Part shown: in pieces, positions 35,701-42,708 of the stretch | Layout: every line of letters begins with the position of its first letter | How positions within the stretch are numbered: the stretch's first letter is position 1 | Source: Actinomycetota bacterium | GTDB taxonomy: Bacteria > Actinomycetota > Geothermincolia > Geothermincolales > RBG-13-55-18 | Assembly: GCA_040757835.1 (NCBI GenBank) | Contig: JBFLWJ010000007.1 | Location: 15,724-61,350 of the forward strand | Reading direction: 5' to 3' | DNA: 45,627 nt | Notes under the pieces: generated by a model | Told to the model about the DNA's origin: nothing | Seen by the model: only the letters and a program-made list of their open reading frames with translations | Database searches by the model: none | Program-made: the position numbers and the translations under genes

Positions 35701-36060
35701 TGGTCGGCCACGCAGGTCGTGGTCAAGGTCCCAGCGGGCTGCGCGGGGGCCTTAAACGTCTCGGTGACCACGGGCGGGGGCAAGTCCAACCTCTCCGCCT
35801 TCAAGGTGGTGCCCAGGATCACCAGGCTCTCGCCCACCAGCGGCACCCCGGGCACGGTGGTGACCATCACCGGCACCGGCTTCGGGGACAAGCGCGGCAC
35901 CTCCACGGTGAAGTTCGGGATAACCGCGGTCACCAGATACGTCTCCTGGTCGAACACGCAGGTCAAGGTCAAGGTGCCATCGACCGGGGCCGGCACCAAG
36001 GCGGTCAAGGTGACCACTGGAGGAGGCACCTCGGCGGGCGTGGACTTTACGGTGAAATAA
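32746..36060 (+). CDS. Secreted seven-bladed propeller protein with seven TIG domains
   Basis: 1104 residues. The ATG at 32746 is 5 bases after GGGGGTG, and the promoter at 32594 fits it. The signal peptide is about residues 12-33 (VRVLVLAAAFLLTAMPVAAVA). Seven YCF48-like blades (about 55-365) use AWAVG...ILRTTD.GATW. A beta-domain (about 370-473) has the pattern TITFSEVTAAGNT, YHISLKCVDIS, W.DVTTEVDTENN and SLSEFAFIF. Seven IPT/TIG domains follow. The first three contain GTGFW or GYGFW and the last four GTGFG-like motifs, with domains 5 and 6 almost identical. It contains no FAEG unit and ends at the last TIG strand. It shares domain types with the divergent 28457 gene but in a different order. 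It is probably a long extracellular rod with a propeller tip. Confidence 0.9.
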   Translation: MRYPSQTRSHAVRVLVLAAAFLLTAMPVAAVAVPTVGTEAKIGADAGVYGDVTVPGEVWEPCAPEGISSLSVTEIEAAGQNTAYAVVDDTTGKVLKTTDYGDTWDIISLATNWGWMGSVSVVSDQTVWAGKVGAGVAITTNGGGSWSYGGSPVYQYTLEATDDLHAWAGGSFGPGGAFIQETYNAGGDWIHRWGYGNGSCQDIESSSATDFWAVGNTSYRGWIAHYHEGEWSDQTPSDPSLPELKACWAVSDTTAWAVGGTTILRTTDSGATWETHAAPAGSGSLQDICALDPSTAFAVGGSGTIIKTTDGGATWTRMYNPSTETLYSVCAADSTHAFAVGTKGTVLRLVQANTRVGSDVTVGLKGSDTITFSEVTAAGNTIESSAEAPTGEEFDYHISLKCVDISSSASFAGAAEVKFPYGEGLIWDERSFRMLHNTGSGWEDVTTEVDTENNILTGEVTSLSEFAFIFPIPKIKSVSPTWGKRGTTIDADLYGYGFWEAPGDKPTIQLKSGEMAIDATDIVVHSLYHISCKFPLPADAALDTWDVYIMNPDDSYEDTFWGFKVVENPPPAPAITAITPYYGARGTTVNISDLAGTGFWDAPTVQPTVKLTRAGEDDILATGVNVYNDGTKITCGFPIPADAYSGPWGVTVINPDGQLATLAESFMVTGGLPAPTLTSITPNVGALGDYVDVTLEGTGFWGKPYVYLSGHDVGQNPLGSLANVVVTDGTTITCTFKLVTNVKPGVYDVNVRNQDNQLATLVGAFTITSPAPAITGVSPPSGEAGTEVTLTGTAFGRYRWDSSVTFGGVPATEFPSWNITQIVVKVPAGVPSGPVKVKVTTDWGESNEADFTVGTVVLPAITDLAPASGKIGTQVTVTGTGFGATRGTSYVKFGATKATSYISWSDTQVVCKVPAGSAGAVNVTLTTAAGASNGVAFNVLPYLSTLSPKSGTQGTQVTVTGTGFGATRGTSYVKFGATKATSYISWSATQVVVKVPAGCAGALNVSVTTGGGKSNLSAFKVVPRITRLSPTSGTPGTVVTITGTGFGDKRGTSTVKFGITAVTRYVSWSNTQVKVKVPSTGAGTKAVKVTTGGGTSAGVDFTVK
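35359..35461 (+). repeat. 103-bp perfect internal repeat, copy 1 (TIG domain 5)
   Basis: Identical over 103 bp to 35605-35707, offset by 246 bp, which is one TIG domain (82 codons). It begins GGCACCCAGGTGACGGTGAC. The third-codon identity indicates a recent duplication or gene conversion inside the 32746 gene. Confidence 0.9.
35605..35707 (+). repeat. 103-bp perfect internal repeat, copy 2 (TIG domain 6)
   Basis: Partner of the copy at 35359. Flanking parts of the two TIG domains have diverged (LPAITDLAP versus YLSTLSP), so only the central strands are homogenised. Confidence 0.9.
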
Positions 36061-36063
36061 AAT

Positions 36064-36131
36064 GGGGCATATCTTCGCTCCTCGATCAAGCGATGGGCTG
36101 TCTGAAAAGTGAAGGGTAAAGGTACGGCACC
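36064..36131. repeat. 69-bp-type palindrome, family 1, copy F (68 bp)
   Basis: Arms GGGGCATATCTTCGCTCCTCG and GTGAAGGGTAAAGGTACGGCACC surround GCGATGGGCTGTCTG. It begins 3 bp after the stop of the 32746 gene, the same placement as copies A and D. Confidence 0.75.
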
Positions 36132-36158
36132 AAGCTGGTCTTATTCCGTTTGGGTGGT

Positions 36159-36187
36159 TTGAAATAACCAGAATATAGGTATATAAT
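36159..36187 (+). promoter_or_regulatory. Strong predicted promoter of the 36411-39684 unit
   Basis: TTGAAA (36159-36164), exactly 17 bases, then a perfect TATAAT (36182-36187). The leader of about 217 nt to the 36411 start contains small inverted repeats such as GAGC/GCTC near 36209 but matches no riboswitch class I know. Confidence 0.75.
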
Positions 36188-36410
36188 GAACGACGGTTGT
36201 TTCTATATGAGCAGTAAACAAGCTCAAGCAGGGTAAAGACCACTGGCAAGACGGCTGAACCGGTAAACTCTGTCGGTGTTGGGGCGATCGGGACTTTAAG
36301 AATCCGCGTTTAGATAAACAGTCCAAGGCGAGATATAAATTGTTAATAGCAATGCGAGCTGTTTTGCGTGTACGAGTATCCATCACTGGAACCGGGAAGA
36401 GGTGAGAGAT

Positions 36411-37175
36411 GTGCGAAGGGTAATCATCATCGTGGTGATCGCAGTGCTGGCTTCCACCACCTTGGCCCTCGCCGCATGGAAAATCGTGGACATGGTACAG
36501 GAGGATGACGGGGGCTCTCCTGCCATGGAAGCATCTTCCGCGGTGGAAGAAAGCACGGCCGAGACGGACGCAGACCCGGGCGGGGGCGCCGAGGGTGAGG
36601 CGGAAGCAAGCGCGGCCGACGTGGAGGCGGCGGCCCTTCCCTCGGGAGAGGACTTCTCCCAGGACAGCCCCGACCAGCGTTACGTCTCGGAGACGCAGCG
36701 CCATCAGAACTTCTTCATCGCCCTCGCCGAAGGCCGCGTGAAGAGGCTGGACGCCGTGGCCACCGACTACCAGCCGGCGGGCGACCCCAACAGCTCATAC
36801 CTCTACTTCACTTTGACTACGACGGACGGTGCCAAGCACGACGGCACCATGGTGCTCAAGTACGAGGGCGGCATGTGGCGCATCGGCGCCATCCGCCAGC
36901 TCACGGGCGACCTGGGTGGAGGCACCAACTACGTGGTGCCCGCCAGTTTCGAGGAGGACCTGGCGCGCGAGATCGGCGAGCTGCAGGAATTCCTCACCAA
37001 GGTGGCCGAGGGACGTCTCGACTACATGATCTGGGACGACTACGATCTCGTCTCCGACACCGAGGTAGTCCTGACCGGACGCGTTGTCAGTGTAGGTGGC
37101 AGAGTCTGGGACACGCAGATGACATTGCGCAAAGACTACAACATCTGGCACCTCACCGACATCTGGGAACTATAG
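36411..37175 (+). CDS. Membrane-anchored extracytoplasmic protein with duplicated beta-domain, unknown function
   Basis: 254 residues beginning with GTG at 36411; GAAGAGGTGAG lies just upstream, and GTG at 36402 overlaps that site. The N-terminus MRRVIIIVVIAVLASTTLALAAW is a membrane anchor or signal without a lipobox cysteine. Residues 30-80 form an Ala/Glu/Asp-rich linker. Two similar modules follow: FFIALAEGRVKRLDAV...GGMWRIGAI and FLTKVAEGRLDYMIWDD...YNIWHLTDIWEL. Each has a helix then strands, which recalls NTF2-like folds, but I do not recognise a named family. It is 25 bp upstream of the 37201 gene, sharing its promoter and terminator, so it may help export, assembly or display of that protein. 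Confidence 0.85.
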   Translation: MRRVIIIVVIAVLASTTLALAAWKIVDMVQEDDGGSPAMEASSAVEESTAETDADPGGGAEGEAEASAADVEAAALPSGEDFSQDSPDQRYVSETQRHQNFFIALAEGRVKRLDAVATDYQPAGDPNSSYLYFTLTTTDGAKHDGTMVLKYEGGMWRIGAIRQLTGDLGGGTNYVVPASFEEDLAREIGELQEFLTKVAEGRLDYMIWDDYDLVSDTEVVLTGRVVSVGGRVWDTQMTLRKDYNIWHLTDIWEL

Positions 37176-37200
37176 CCGGGAAGGTCGGAGGTGAATAGAC

Positions 37201-39684
37201 ATGACTAGCTGGAAAAAGACCTTCGGGGTCCACATCTGCTGTTCCGTCCTGGTGCTGGCTTTCCTGGTGGCGGTGCCCGTTGTGGCCACGGCCACGGCCG
37301 GCCTGGCGGAAGCGAAGACGGTGACCGGTTCTGACCTGAACAAAGACCCCCTGGGACGGCTCCCCTCCTCCCCCGAGGAGGCCCAGGAGCGCCTGGCCGA
37401 AAAGGAGCTGGCATGGCCGGACGGCGGCGGCGCCGAAGCGGACTTCGCGGCCGCCGGGGTGGTGCCGGGAGTGCGCGTGGCCATCCCCTACGACAGCGTG
37501 ACCGGCTTCATCACCCACGGGGGGGCCGGCGCCGACGTCAAGGTAGAGCTGTGGCGCGGGGTGAAGATAGGCGAGAAGACGGTGGAAGCGGACGCCAACG
37601 GCTGGTTCAAAGCCGATATGTCCGACGTGGGCGACATCCTTTCCGGGGACGTGGTCAGGGTGACCGACCTCTCGGGAGGTCCCGCCATCAACATCGACTG
37701 CACCCTCACCGGCAACCTCGACTTCAACAACGACCGCGTCACCGGCACGGCGTCGGGCAGCGCAACCATCGACGCCTATATCGTCGCGCCGTCAACCTAC
37801 TACGCAGATATTCCTCCGGGCGCCACGAACACCAGCACCACGGCCTCGGCGGCCGGCGCCTTTACCGCGGGTTTCACCGCCTTTAACGTGGGCAGGGGGG
37901 ACGCTGCGTTCGTCTTCTCGACCAACGCCAGGGGCGACATGGTGATGAACGTCGCCGCCGGCTCCGGCGCGGGACTGGTAGTCTATCCGCAATACGACGA
38001 CGTCATGGGCTTCTACATCCCGGGGACGGCGCTGCAAGTGCAGGCGGACGCCGAGACCAGGGACGTCACCACCATGGGGGACGGTTTCTTCGAGGCATGG
38101 TTCCAGGACTTCGACATCACCGACGGCACCGATGTCTCCTGCGACATGGGCGGCGCCCGCAGCATCGTGGTGCGGGACGTCACCGCCACCTGTGACCCGG
38201 CTACCAATATTGTCTCGGGCACGGGACCGGCAAACCGCCCCATGCGCATCACCATGGACCCGTACGGCACGCCGGTGGTCTTCGAGACGACCAGCGACGG
38301 GGCCGGCAACTTCGGAGCGGTGCTCGCGGACCTGTACACGGCCACCGGCACCGACGTCTACAGCGTCACCTGGTACGACGACGAGGGCGACTGCGTGGTC
38401 TACGAGTTCCAGACCTTCTCCTGGTACCTGGCCGAGGGCTATACGGGCGGCAGCTTCGATACCTACGTGCTGGTGCAGAACCCGGGTCCCCTCGACGCCG
38501 AGGTGGTCATGACCTTCCAGCTGGTGGACGGCACGGCGCCGCATTTCGCTTTCGACCTGGCCGGCGGGGCGAGGCGCACGGTGATGCTGGACGCGCTGCC
38601 GGGGCTGTCCAGCAAGGAGGTCTCCACCAAGGTGACCTCGACGGCGGGCACCTGGATCGTGGCGGAGCGCGCCGTCTACTTCGACTACAACGGCCTGCCG
38701 GGCGGGCACGACTCCATCGGCACCTTTACGCCCTCCAATACCTGGTACCTCGCCGAAGGCTACACCGGCGGCAGCTTCGACACTTACGTGCTGGTGCAGA
38801 ACCCGGGGACGGAGGCGGCGGCGGTGACCCTGTCCTTCCAGCTGGTCGACGGCACGGCTCCGGACTTTTCCTTCCCGCTGGCAGCGGGGGCGAGGCGGAC
38901 GGTGATGCTGGACGGCCTGCCGGGACTCTCCGATGCCGAGGTCTCCACCAAGGTGGACGCCACCGTGCCGGTGGTCTCGGAACGAGCGTGCTACTTCGAC
39001 TACAACGGCCTGCCGGGCGGGCACGACTCCATCGGGGTCATCGCGCCTTCCACCTGGTGGAACCTGGCCGAGGGCTACACCGGCGGCAGCTTCGACACCT
39101 GGGTGCTGGTGCAGAACCCGGGGACGGAGGCGGCGGCGGTGACCCTGTCCTTCCAGCTGGTTACCGGTAACGCCCCCAACTTCGAGTTCGACCTGCCCGG
39201 TGGTGAGAGAAGGTCGGTCATGCTCGACTCGCTGCCGGGGCTCTCCGACGCCGAGGTCTCCACCTCGGTGATCTCTAGCGCGCCGGTGGTGGCGGAGCGG
39301 GCCATGTACTTCGACTACTTCGGCAAGAAGGGCGGGCACGATTCCATCGGCGCCACCGAGCCGAGCACTACCTGGTACCTGGCGGAGGGTTATACGGGCG
39401 GCAGTTTCGACACCTGGGTGCTGGTGCAGAACCCGTGGCCGGTTGACGCCCAGGTGACCCTGTCCTTCCAGCTGGTGGACGGCACCGCCCCCGATTACAC
39501 CTTCACCCTGAAGGGCGGGCAGAGGAAGTCGGTCATGCTCGACGCGCTGCCGAACCTCTCCAACTCCGAGGTGTCCACCAAGGTGACGGCATCCATACCG
39601 GTGGTGTCTGAGAGGGCCATGTACTTCGACTACTTCGGCAAGCAGGGCGGGCACGATTCCATCGGCGTCCCCGAGATATTCTAG
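37201..39684 (+). CDS. Secreted protein with beta-domains and four FAEG repeats (GGSFDT subtype)
   Basis: 827 residues; the ATG follows GGAGGT by 10 bases. The signal peptide is about residues 12-38 (CCSVLVLAFLVAVPVVATA). Residues 95-400 contain beta-rich modules with DSVTGFI/DDVMGFYI and EADANGWFKADMSDV/FFEAWFQDFDI, so the region is internally duplicated. Four repeat units begin near 407, 514, 619 and 724, all with LAEGYTGGSFDT(Y/W)VLVQNP, then MLD(A/G/S)LP.LS..EVST and GGHDSIG. This is the most homogeneous subtype in the window, close to the left-edge gene in its LVQNPG strand but lacking VPA..R.TVNVN. Units 2 and 3 share long stretches of identical DNA near 38791 and 39106. It ends 7 residues after the last GGHDSIG. 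Probably extracellular; ligand unknown. Confidence 0.9.
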   Translation: MTSWKKTFGVHICCSVLVLAFLVAVPVVATATAGLAEAKTVTGSDLNKDPLGRLPSSPEEAQERLAEKELAWPDGGGAEADFAAAGVVPGVRVAIPYDSVTGFITHGGAGADVKVELWRGVKIGEKTVEADANGWFKADMSDVGDILSGDVVRVTDLSGGPAINIDCTLTGNLDFNNDRVTGTASGSATIDAYIVAPSTYYADIPPGATNTSTTASAAGAFTAGFTAFNVGRGDAAFVFSTNARGDMVMNVAAGSGAGLVVYPQYDDVMGFYIPGTALQVQADAETRDVTTMGDGFFEAWFQDFDITDGTDVSCDMGGARSIVVRDVTATCDPATNIVSGTGPANRPMRITMDPYGTPVVFETTSDGAGNFGAVLADLYTATGTDVYSVTWYDDEGDCVVYEFQTFSWYLAEGYTGGSFDTYVLVQNPGPLDAEVVMTFQLVDGTAPHFAFDLAGGARRTVMLDALPGLSSKEVSTKVTSTAGTWIVAERAVYFDYNGLPGGHDSIGTFTPSNTWYLAEGYTGGSFDTYVLVQNPGTEAAAVTLSFQLVDGTAPDFSFPLAAGARRTVMLDGLPGLSDAEVSTKVDATVPVVSERACYFDYNGLPGGHDSIGVIAPSTWWNLAEGYTGGSFDTWVLVQNPGTEAAAVTLSFQLVTGNAPNFEFDLPGGERRSVMLDSLPGLSDAEVSTSVISSAPVVAERAMYFDYFGKKGGHDSIGATEPSTTWYLAEGYTGGSFDTWVLVQNPWPVDAQVTLSFQLVDGTAPDYTFTLKGGQRKSVMLDALPNLSNSEVSTKVTASIPVVSERAMYFDYFGKQGGHDSIGVPEIF

Positions 39685-39759
39685 GGGAAAGGACGCCGAT
39701 CGGGCCGACCGCCCGATAAGCTAATAGCGGAGGCGAAAGACAGCAAGGATGAGACCGCG

Positions 39760-39793
39760 GGGGGTGCCCCGGGTGGGGCGCCCCCTTTGATTT
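39760..39793 (+). terminator. Strong intrinsic terminator of the 36411-39684 unit
   Basis: GGGGGTGCCCC (39760-39770) pairs over 11 positions, including one T-G, with GGGGCGCCCCC (39775-39785) around a 4-base loop. TTTGATTT follows. Confidence 0.85.
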
Positions 39794-39806
39794 GGGACCA
39801 GCAAGG

Positions 39807-39843
39807 GCTGGCACGGTCCGGGCCTGACCCCAAACGTGCCAGC
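39807..39843. repeat. Palindromic element with GCTGGCACG ends
   Basis: A perfect 9-bp inverted repeat (GCTGGCACG/CGTGCCAGC) encloses a core with GGCCTGACCCC, like the TGACCCC core of family 3. It overlaps the -35 region of the following gene. Confidence 0.65.
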
Positions 39844-39853
39844 CGTATATAAT
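39824..39853 (+). promoter_or_regulatory. Predicted promoter of the 39863 gene, nearly leaderless
   Basis: CTGACC (39824-39829), 18 bases, then a perfect TATAAT (39848-39853). The -10 ends only 9 bases before the ATG at 39863, so the transcript would begin at or within about 3 nt of the start codon. The -35 comes from the palindromic element. Confidence 0.55.
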
Positions 39854-39862
39854 AGGGAAGCC

Positions 39863-41551
39863 ATGGAGCTAAGGGACTATATTAACGTCGTCGTCGCCCG
39901 CAAGTGGATCATCATCGGGGTCACCGCCCTGGTGGTGGCGGCGGCGCTGGTCTTCTCCCTGCTGCAGGACCCGGTGTACGAGTCGAGGGTGATGATCCTC
40001 ACCGACATCAACCGCGCCGGGGAATCCGCCTCCGACAGCCTCTTCTCCCTCTTCTATGGGGACACGCAGGAGTTCATCCAGACCCAGGCGGAGATCATCG
40101 GCACCCGGACCCTTGCCCGCGCCGTCTTCGACCGCCTGGAGTACAACTACGAGGAACTGGAGTATGCCCGCGAGGAGGGCGAGGAGGTGTTCATCCCCGA
40201 CGCCGTCCCCTCCGCCGAGGAGCTGAGGTCCAGCGTCAGCGTGGAGCGCTCACAGAACACCAACGTCTTCGAGATCGCCGTCACCAACAAGGACCCCCTG
40301 CTGGCGCGGGACGTCGCCCAGGCCTACGCCGACGAGTACATCCTCGACCGCCAGCTCGCGGCTATCAAGCAGATCAGCGATGCGCGCAAGGAGGTCTGGA
40401 ACCGCATCACCGAACTGGAGACCCAGATATCGGAGATAGCCCAGGAGGTGAAGCAGTACACCCCGGAGAACATCCCTCCCGACCTGCAGGCCCAGGCAAG
40501 CCAGGCGGTGAGCCTGTGGGCTACCCTCTACGAGAAATACATGAGCCTGCGCATATCCGAGGCGCTGGGCCAGCGCGGGCTGGAGGTCATCGAAGTGGCG
40601 GAGCCGGGGGTGAAGGTGAGCCCGCGCACCACCCGCAACGTCGTCCTGGCCATCTTCCTGGGGCTCATCCTGGGCGTGGGCATGGCCTTCCTCGTGGACT
40701 ACCTGGACGACACCCTGAAGACCCGCGAGGACTTCGAGCGCTACTACGGGAGCAGCATCATAGGGGAGATAGCCCGGGCCACCCCCAGTGGGGAGGAGGA
40801 GCGCGAGGTCATATATTTCACCCGGCCGGACAGCCCGGCGGCGGAGGGTTTCCGAAACCTCCGCACCAACGTGCAGTTCCTCAACCTCGACGGCGGCACC
40901 AGGCTGCTCATGGTCACCTCCTCCAGCCCCGAGGAGGGCAAGACCTCGGTGGCGGTGAACCTGGGCGCCGCGCTCTCGGAGATGGGCAAGCGGGTGCTGG
41001 TGGTCGAGGCCGACCTGCGCCGCCCCGTCATCGGCAAGTTCCTGGTGGAGAAGTCGGAGAAGGGCCTCACCGACATGATCATGGGGACCACCTCGCTGGA
41101 GGAAGTCATCGTCGATACCGGCAACGTTAACCTGCACGTGCTCATGTCGGGGCCCAGGCCGCCCAACCCCGCGGAGCTGGTGTCGTCCCAGGCCATGCAG
41201 GACCTGCTGCAGCGGCTGCGCGATGAGTTCGACTACGTCATCGTTGACGCACCCCCGGTGCTCGCGGTCTCCGACGCCATCGCAATGGCCCCCATGATGG
41301 ACGGCGTACTCGTGGTGGCCAGCCACACCATCGCCACCCGGGACGGGGCCAGGCACACGGTCGAGATGCTGGGCCGGGTGGAGACGCGCATCCTCGGCGT
41401 GGTCATCAACAACGTGGAGATGGCCGGCCGTTACGGCTACGGCTACCGCTACGGATACTACTCCCCCTACCAGTATTCCTACGGCGAGACGGAGGGCGAA
41501 GGCCTGGACGGAGGCAAGCCTTCCCGCTGGATGAAACGCCAGAAGAAATAA
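39863..41551 (+). CDS. Wzz-type polysaccharide co-polymerase fused to a BY tyrosine kinase
   Basis: 562 residues. The N-terminal Wzz domain starts ELRDYINVVVARKW with a membrane helix at about 16-36. A periplasmic-type helical region with EVWNRITELETQISEIAQEV follows. A second membrane helix is at about 258-277 (VVLAIFLGLILGVGMAFLV). The cytoplasmic kinase has Walker A SSSPEEGKTS (about 357), Walker A' VLVVEADLRRP (about 381) and Walker B VIVDAPP (about 464). The C-terminal tail has a tyrosine cluster (YGYGYRYGYYSPYQYSY), the usual autophosphorylation site. Such proteins control chain length and export of capsule or exopolysaccharide. The ATG at 39863 aligns with the start of the 42709 paralog; upstream in-frame codons precede the likely transcription start. 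Confidence 0.95.
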   Translation: MELRDYINVVVARKWIIIGVTALVVAAALVFSLLQDPVYESRVMILTDINRAGESASDSLFSLFYGDTQEFIQTQAEIIGTRTLARAVFDRLEYNYEELEYAREEGEEVFIPDAVPSAEELRSSVSVERSQNTNVFEIAVTNKDPLLARDVAQAYADEYILDRQLAAIKQISDARKEVWNRITELETQISEIAQEVKQYTPENIPPDLQAQASQAVSLWATLYEKYMSLRISEALGQRGLEVIEVAEPGVKVSPRTTRNVVLAIFLGLILGVGMAFLVDYLDDTLKTREDFERYYGSSIIGEIARATPSGEEEREVIYFTRPDSPAAEGFRNLRTNVQFLNLDGGTRLLMVTSSSPEEGKTSVAVNLGAALSEMGKRVLVVEADLRRPVIGKFLVEKSEKGLTDMIMGTTSLEEVIVDTGNVNLHVLMSGPRPPNPAELVSSQAMQDLLQRLRDEFDYVIVDAPPVLAVSDAIAMAPMMDGVLVVASHTIATRDGARHTVEMLGRVETRILGVVINNVEMAGRYGYGYRYGYYSPYQYSYGETEGEGLDGGKPSRWMKRQKK

Positions 41552-41871
41552 GCTGCCTCAGGGGTTACCGCCGCGCATCCCTTGGCGCTATCGATGCTCG
41601 TCATGATGAGGCAGGGAAATCACCGAAAAGCAAGAATACATGGAGGGACAGACCTTATATCCGCCAACATGGACCAGCGAGGAGGACGCGATGAGGGGGG
41701 CCATCACCGCTAACCGCGGATTTGACCACGTACCGTCAACCGCTCGAAAAGCGCCGCCCGCGCTCCATATGTCCCGTATCCCAGGTTCTTGCACGCTGTC
41801 CCCTGCAAACCGTCGTTTAATGTAAGGGAACCCTGAATATCGGTATTGCGGGAAGGAGAGAGGTCAGGCAT

Positions 41872-42453
41872 ATGAAAAGGACCGCGCGCATAACAGTGCT
41901 TCTGGCACTGGTCTTTTTTCTAATGGCGGCTATGACCACCACGGTCCTTGCGAAGAAGCCACCACCCGATCCCACCGGGGGCGGAGGAGCGGACATCACC
42001 GTCCAGGCCAATGAAGCGGGTTGGGTCACGTCCGGCACCTGGCAGCTGGAGAACTATACCGCCGATGGAGGCAGCTACATACTTGTGGCCAACGACGCCG
42101 GCGCCTCCGCGACTTATACTTTCATCAAGGACCTGAAGGTAAAGAGCCAGAAGATAGACGTTTACGCCTCGAAATACTGGCTCAGCGGGGACGTGCAGGT
42201 CCGCATCGACGGGGTCCTCGTGGCCACGGTAAGCCTGGATACCGTTGGCGGCGTGAAGATGGCGCCCTTCAGCGCTCCCCTCTTCGGCCAGTTGATCTAT
42301 TCAGGGACCTTCTCCAACACCAACTCGAACCATACCGTGACCTTAACCGCCGTAGGCTCCGGCGGCCCCGGCATAGTGAACATCGGGGGAATCGACTACA
42401 ACCTCTCCGGGCTGCATTTCGTGAACGTGCAGTATATCCACACCTACCCGTGA
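41872..42453 (+). CDS. Small secreted jelly-roll-like beta-sandwich protein
   Basis: 193 residues; AAGGAGAG lies about 12 bases upstream. The signal peptide is about residues 5-27 (ARITVLLALVFFLMAAMTTTVLA), followed by a Pro/Gly-rich linker. The rest is beta-rich with the pattern SATYTF, KIDVYASKYW, VQVRIDGV, NHTVTLTAVGSG and a distinctive GLHFVNVQYIHTYP end. This resembles non-catalytic carbohydrate-binding-like domains. The C-terminus of the incomplete gene at the right edge is clearly homologous. Position between two polysaccharide co-polymerase/kinase genes suggests a product that binds or organises the exported glycan, which is inference. In the 41552-41871 gap upstream I see only a distant CTGCCTCA/TGAGGCAG inverted repeat and no clear promoter. 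Confidence 0.85.
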   Translation: MKRTARITVLLALVFFLMAAMTTTVLAKKPPPDPTGGGGADITVQANEAGWVTSGTWQLENYTADGGSYILVANDAGASATYTFIKDLKVKSQKIDVYASKYWLSGDVQVRIDGVLVATVSLDTVGGVKMAPFSAPLFGQLIYSGTFSNTNSNHTVTLTAVGSGGPGIVNIGGIDYNLSGLHFVNVQYIHTYP

Positions 42454-42461
42454 TACCAACT

Positions 42462-42525
42462 CCGGAGCGAACGCTCCGGCCAAGGCAATACCGCCATGGC
42501 CCGTCCTTCCGGGGGCGGTCTTTCT
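42462..42525 (+). terminator. Tandem hairpins downstream of the 41872 gene
   Basis: A perfect palindrome CCGGAGCG-AA-CGCTCCGG (42462-42479) is followed by a second hairpin. ACCGCC (42490-42495) pairs with GGCGGT (42514-42519), with an inner CCCG/CGGG and CTTTCT after it. The second has terminator character. The rest of the 42454-42708 gap shows nothing else I recognise. Confidence 0.55.
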
Positions 42526-42708
42526 GGATGCCCTGTCGATCGCCCCTGGCCCCAGCGCCGCAAAGCAACGGCAAGCCTCCCACCCGTCATTGTGCATTCG
42601 GTTCAAACCATCTACCATTAAATAGGATCCGGCGCAGGACGATAAACCTAGAGAGCGAAATAAGCGTCATAAGGCTGTTAGCGTCGATACTTCGCGCGAG
42701 GAGAGGGT

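Noticed and set aside
36194..36410. Riboswitch in the 217-nt leader of the 36411 gene
   Set aside because: Compared by eye with cyclic-di-GMP, cyclic-di-AMP, cobalamin and SAM consensus features; none fits, so it is reported only as an unexplained leader.
41640..41825. 61-codon open frame upstream of the 41872 gene
   Set aside because: No good ribosome site, signal or recognisable similarity; composition is unlike the neighbouring genes.
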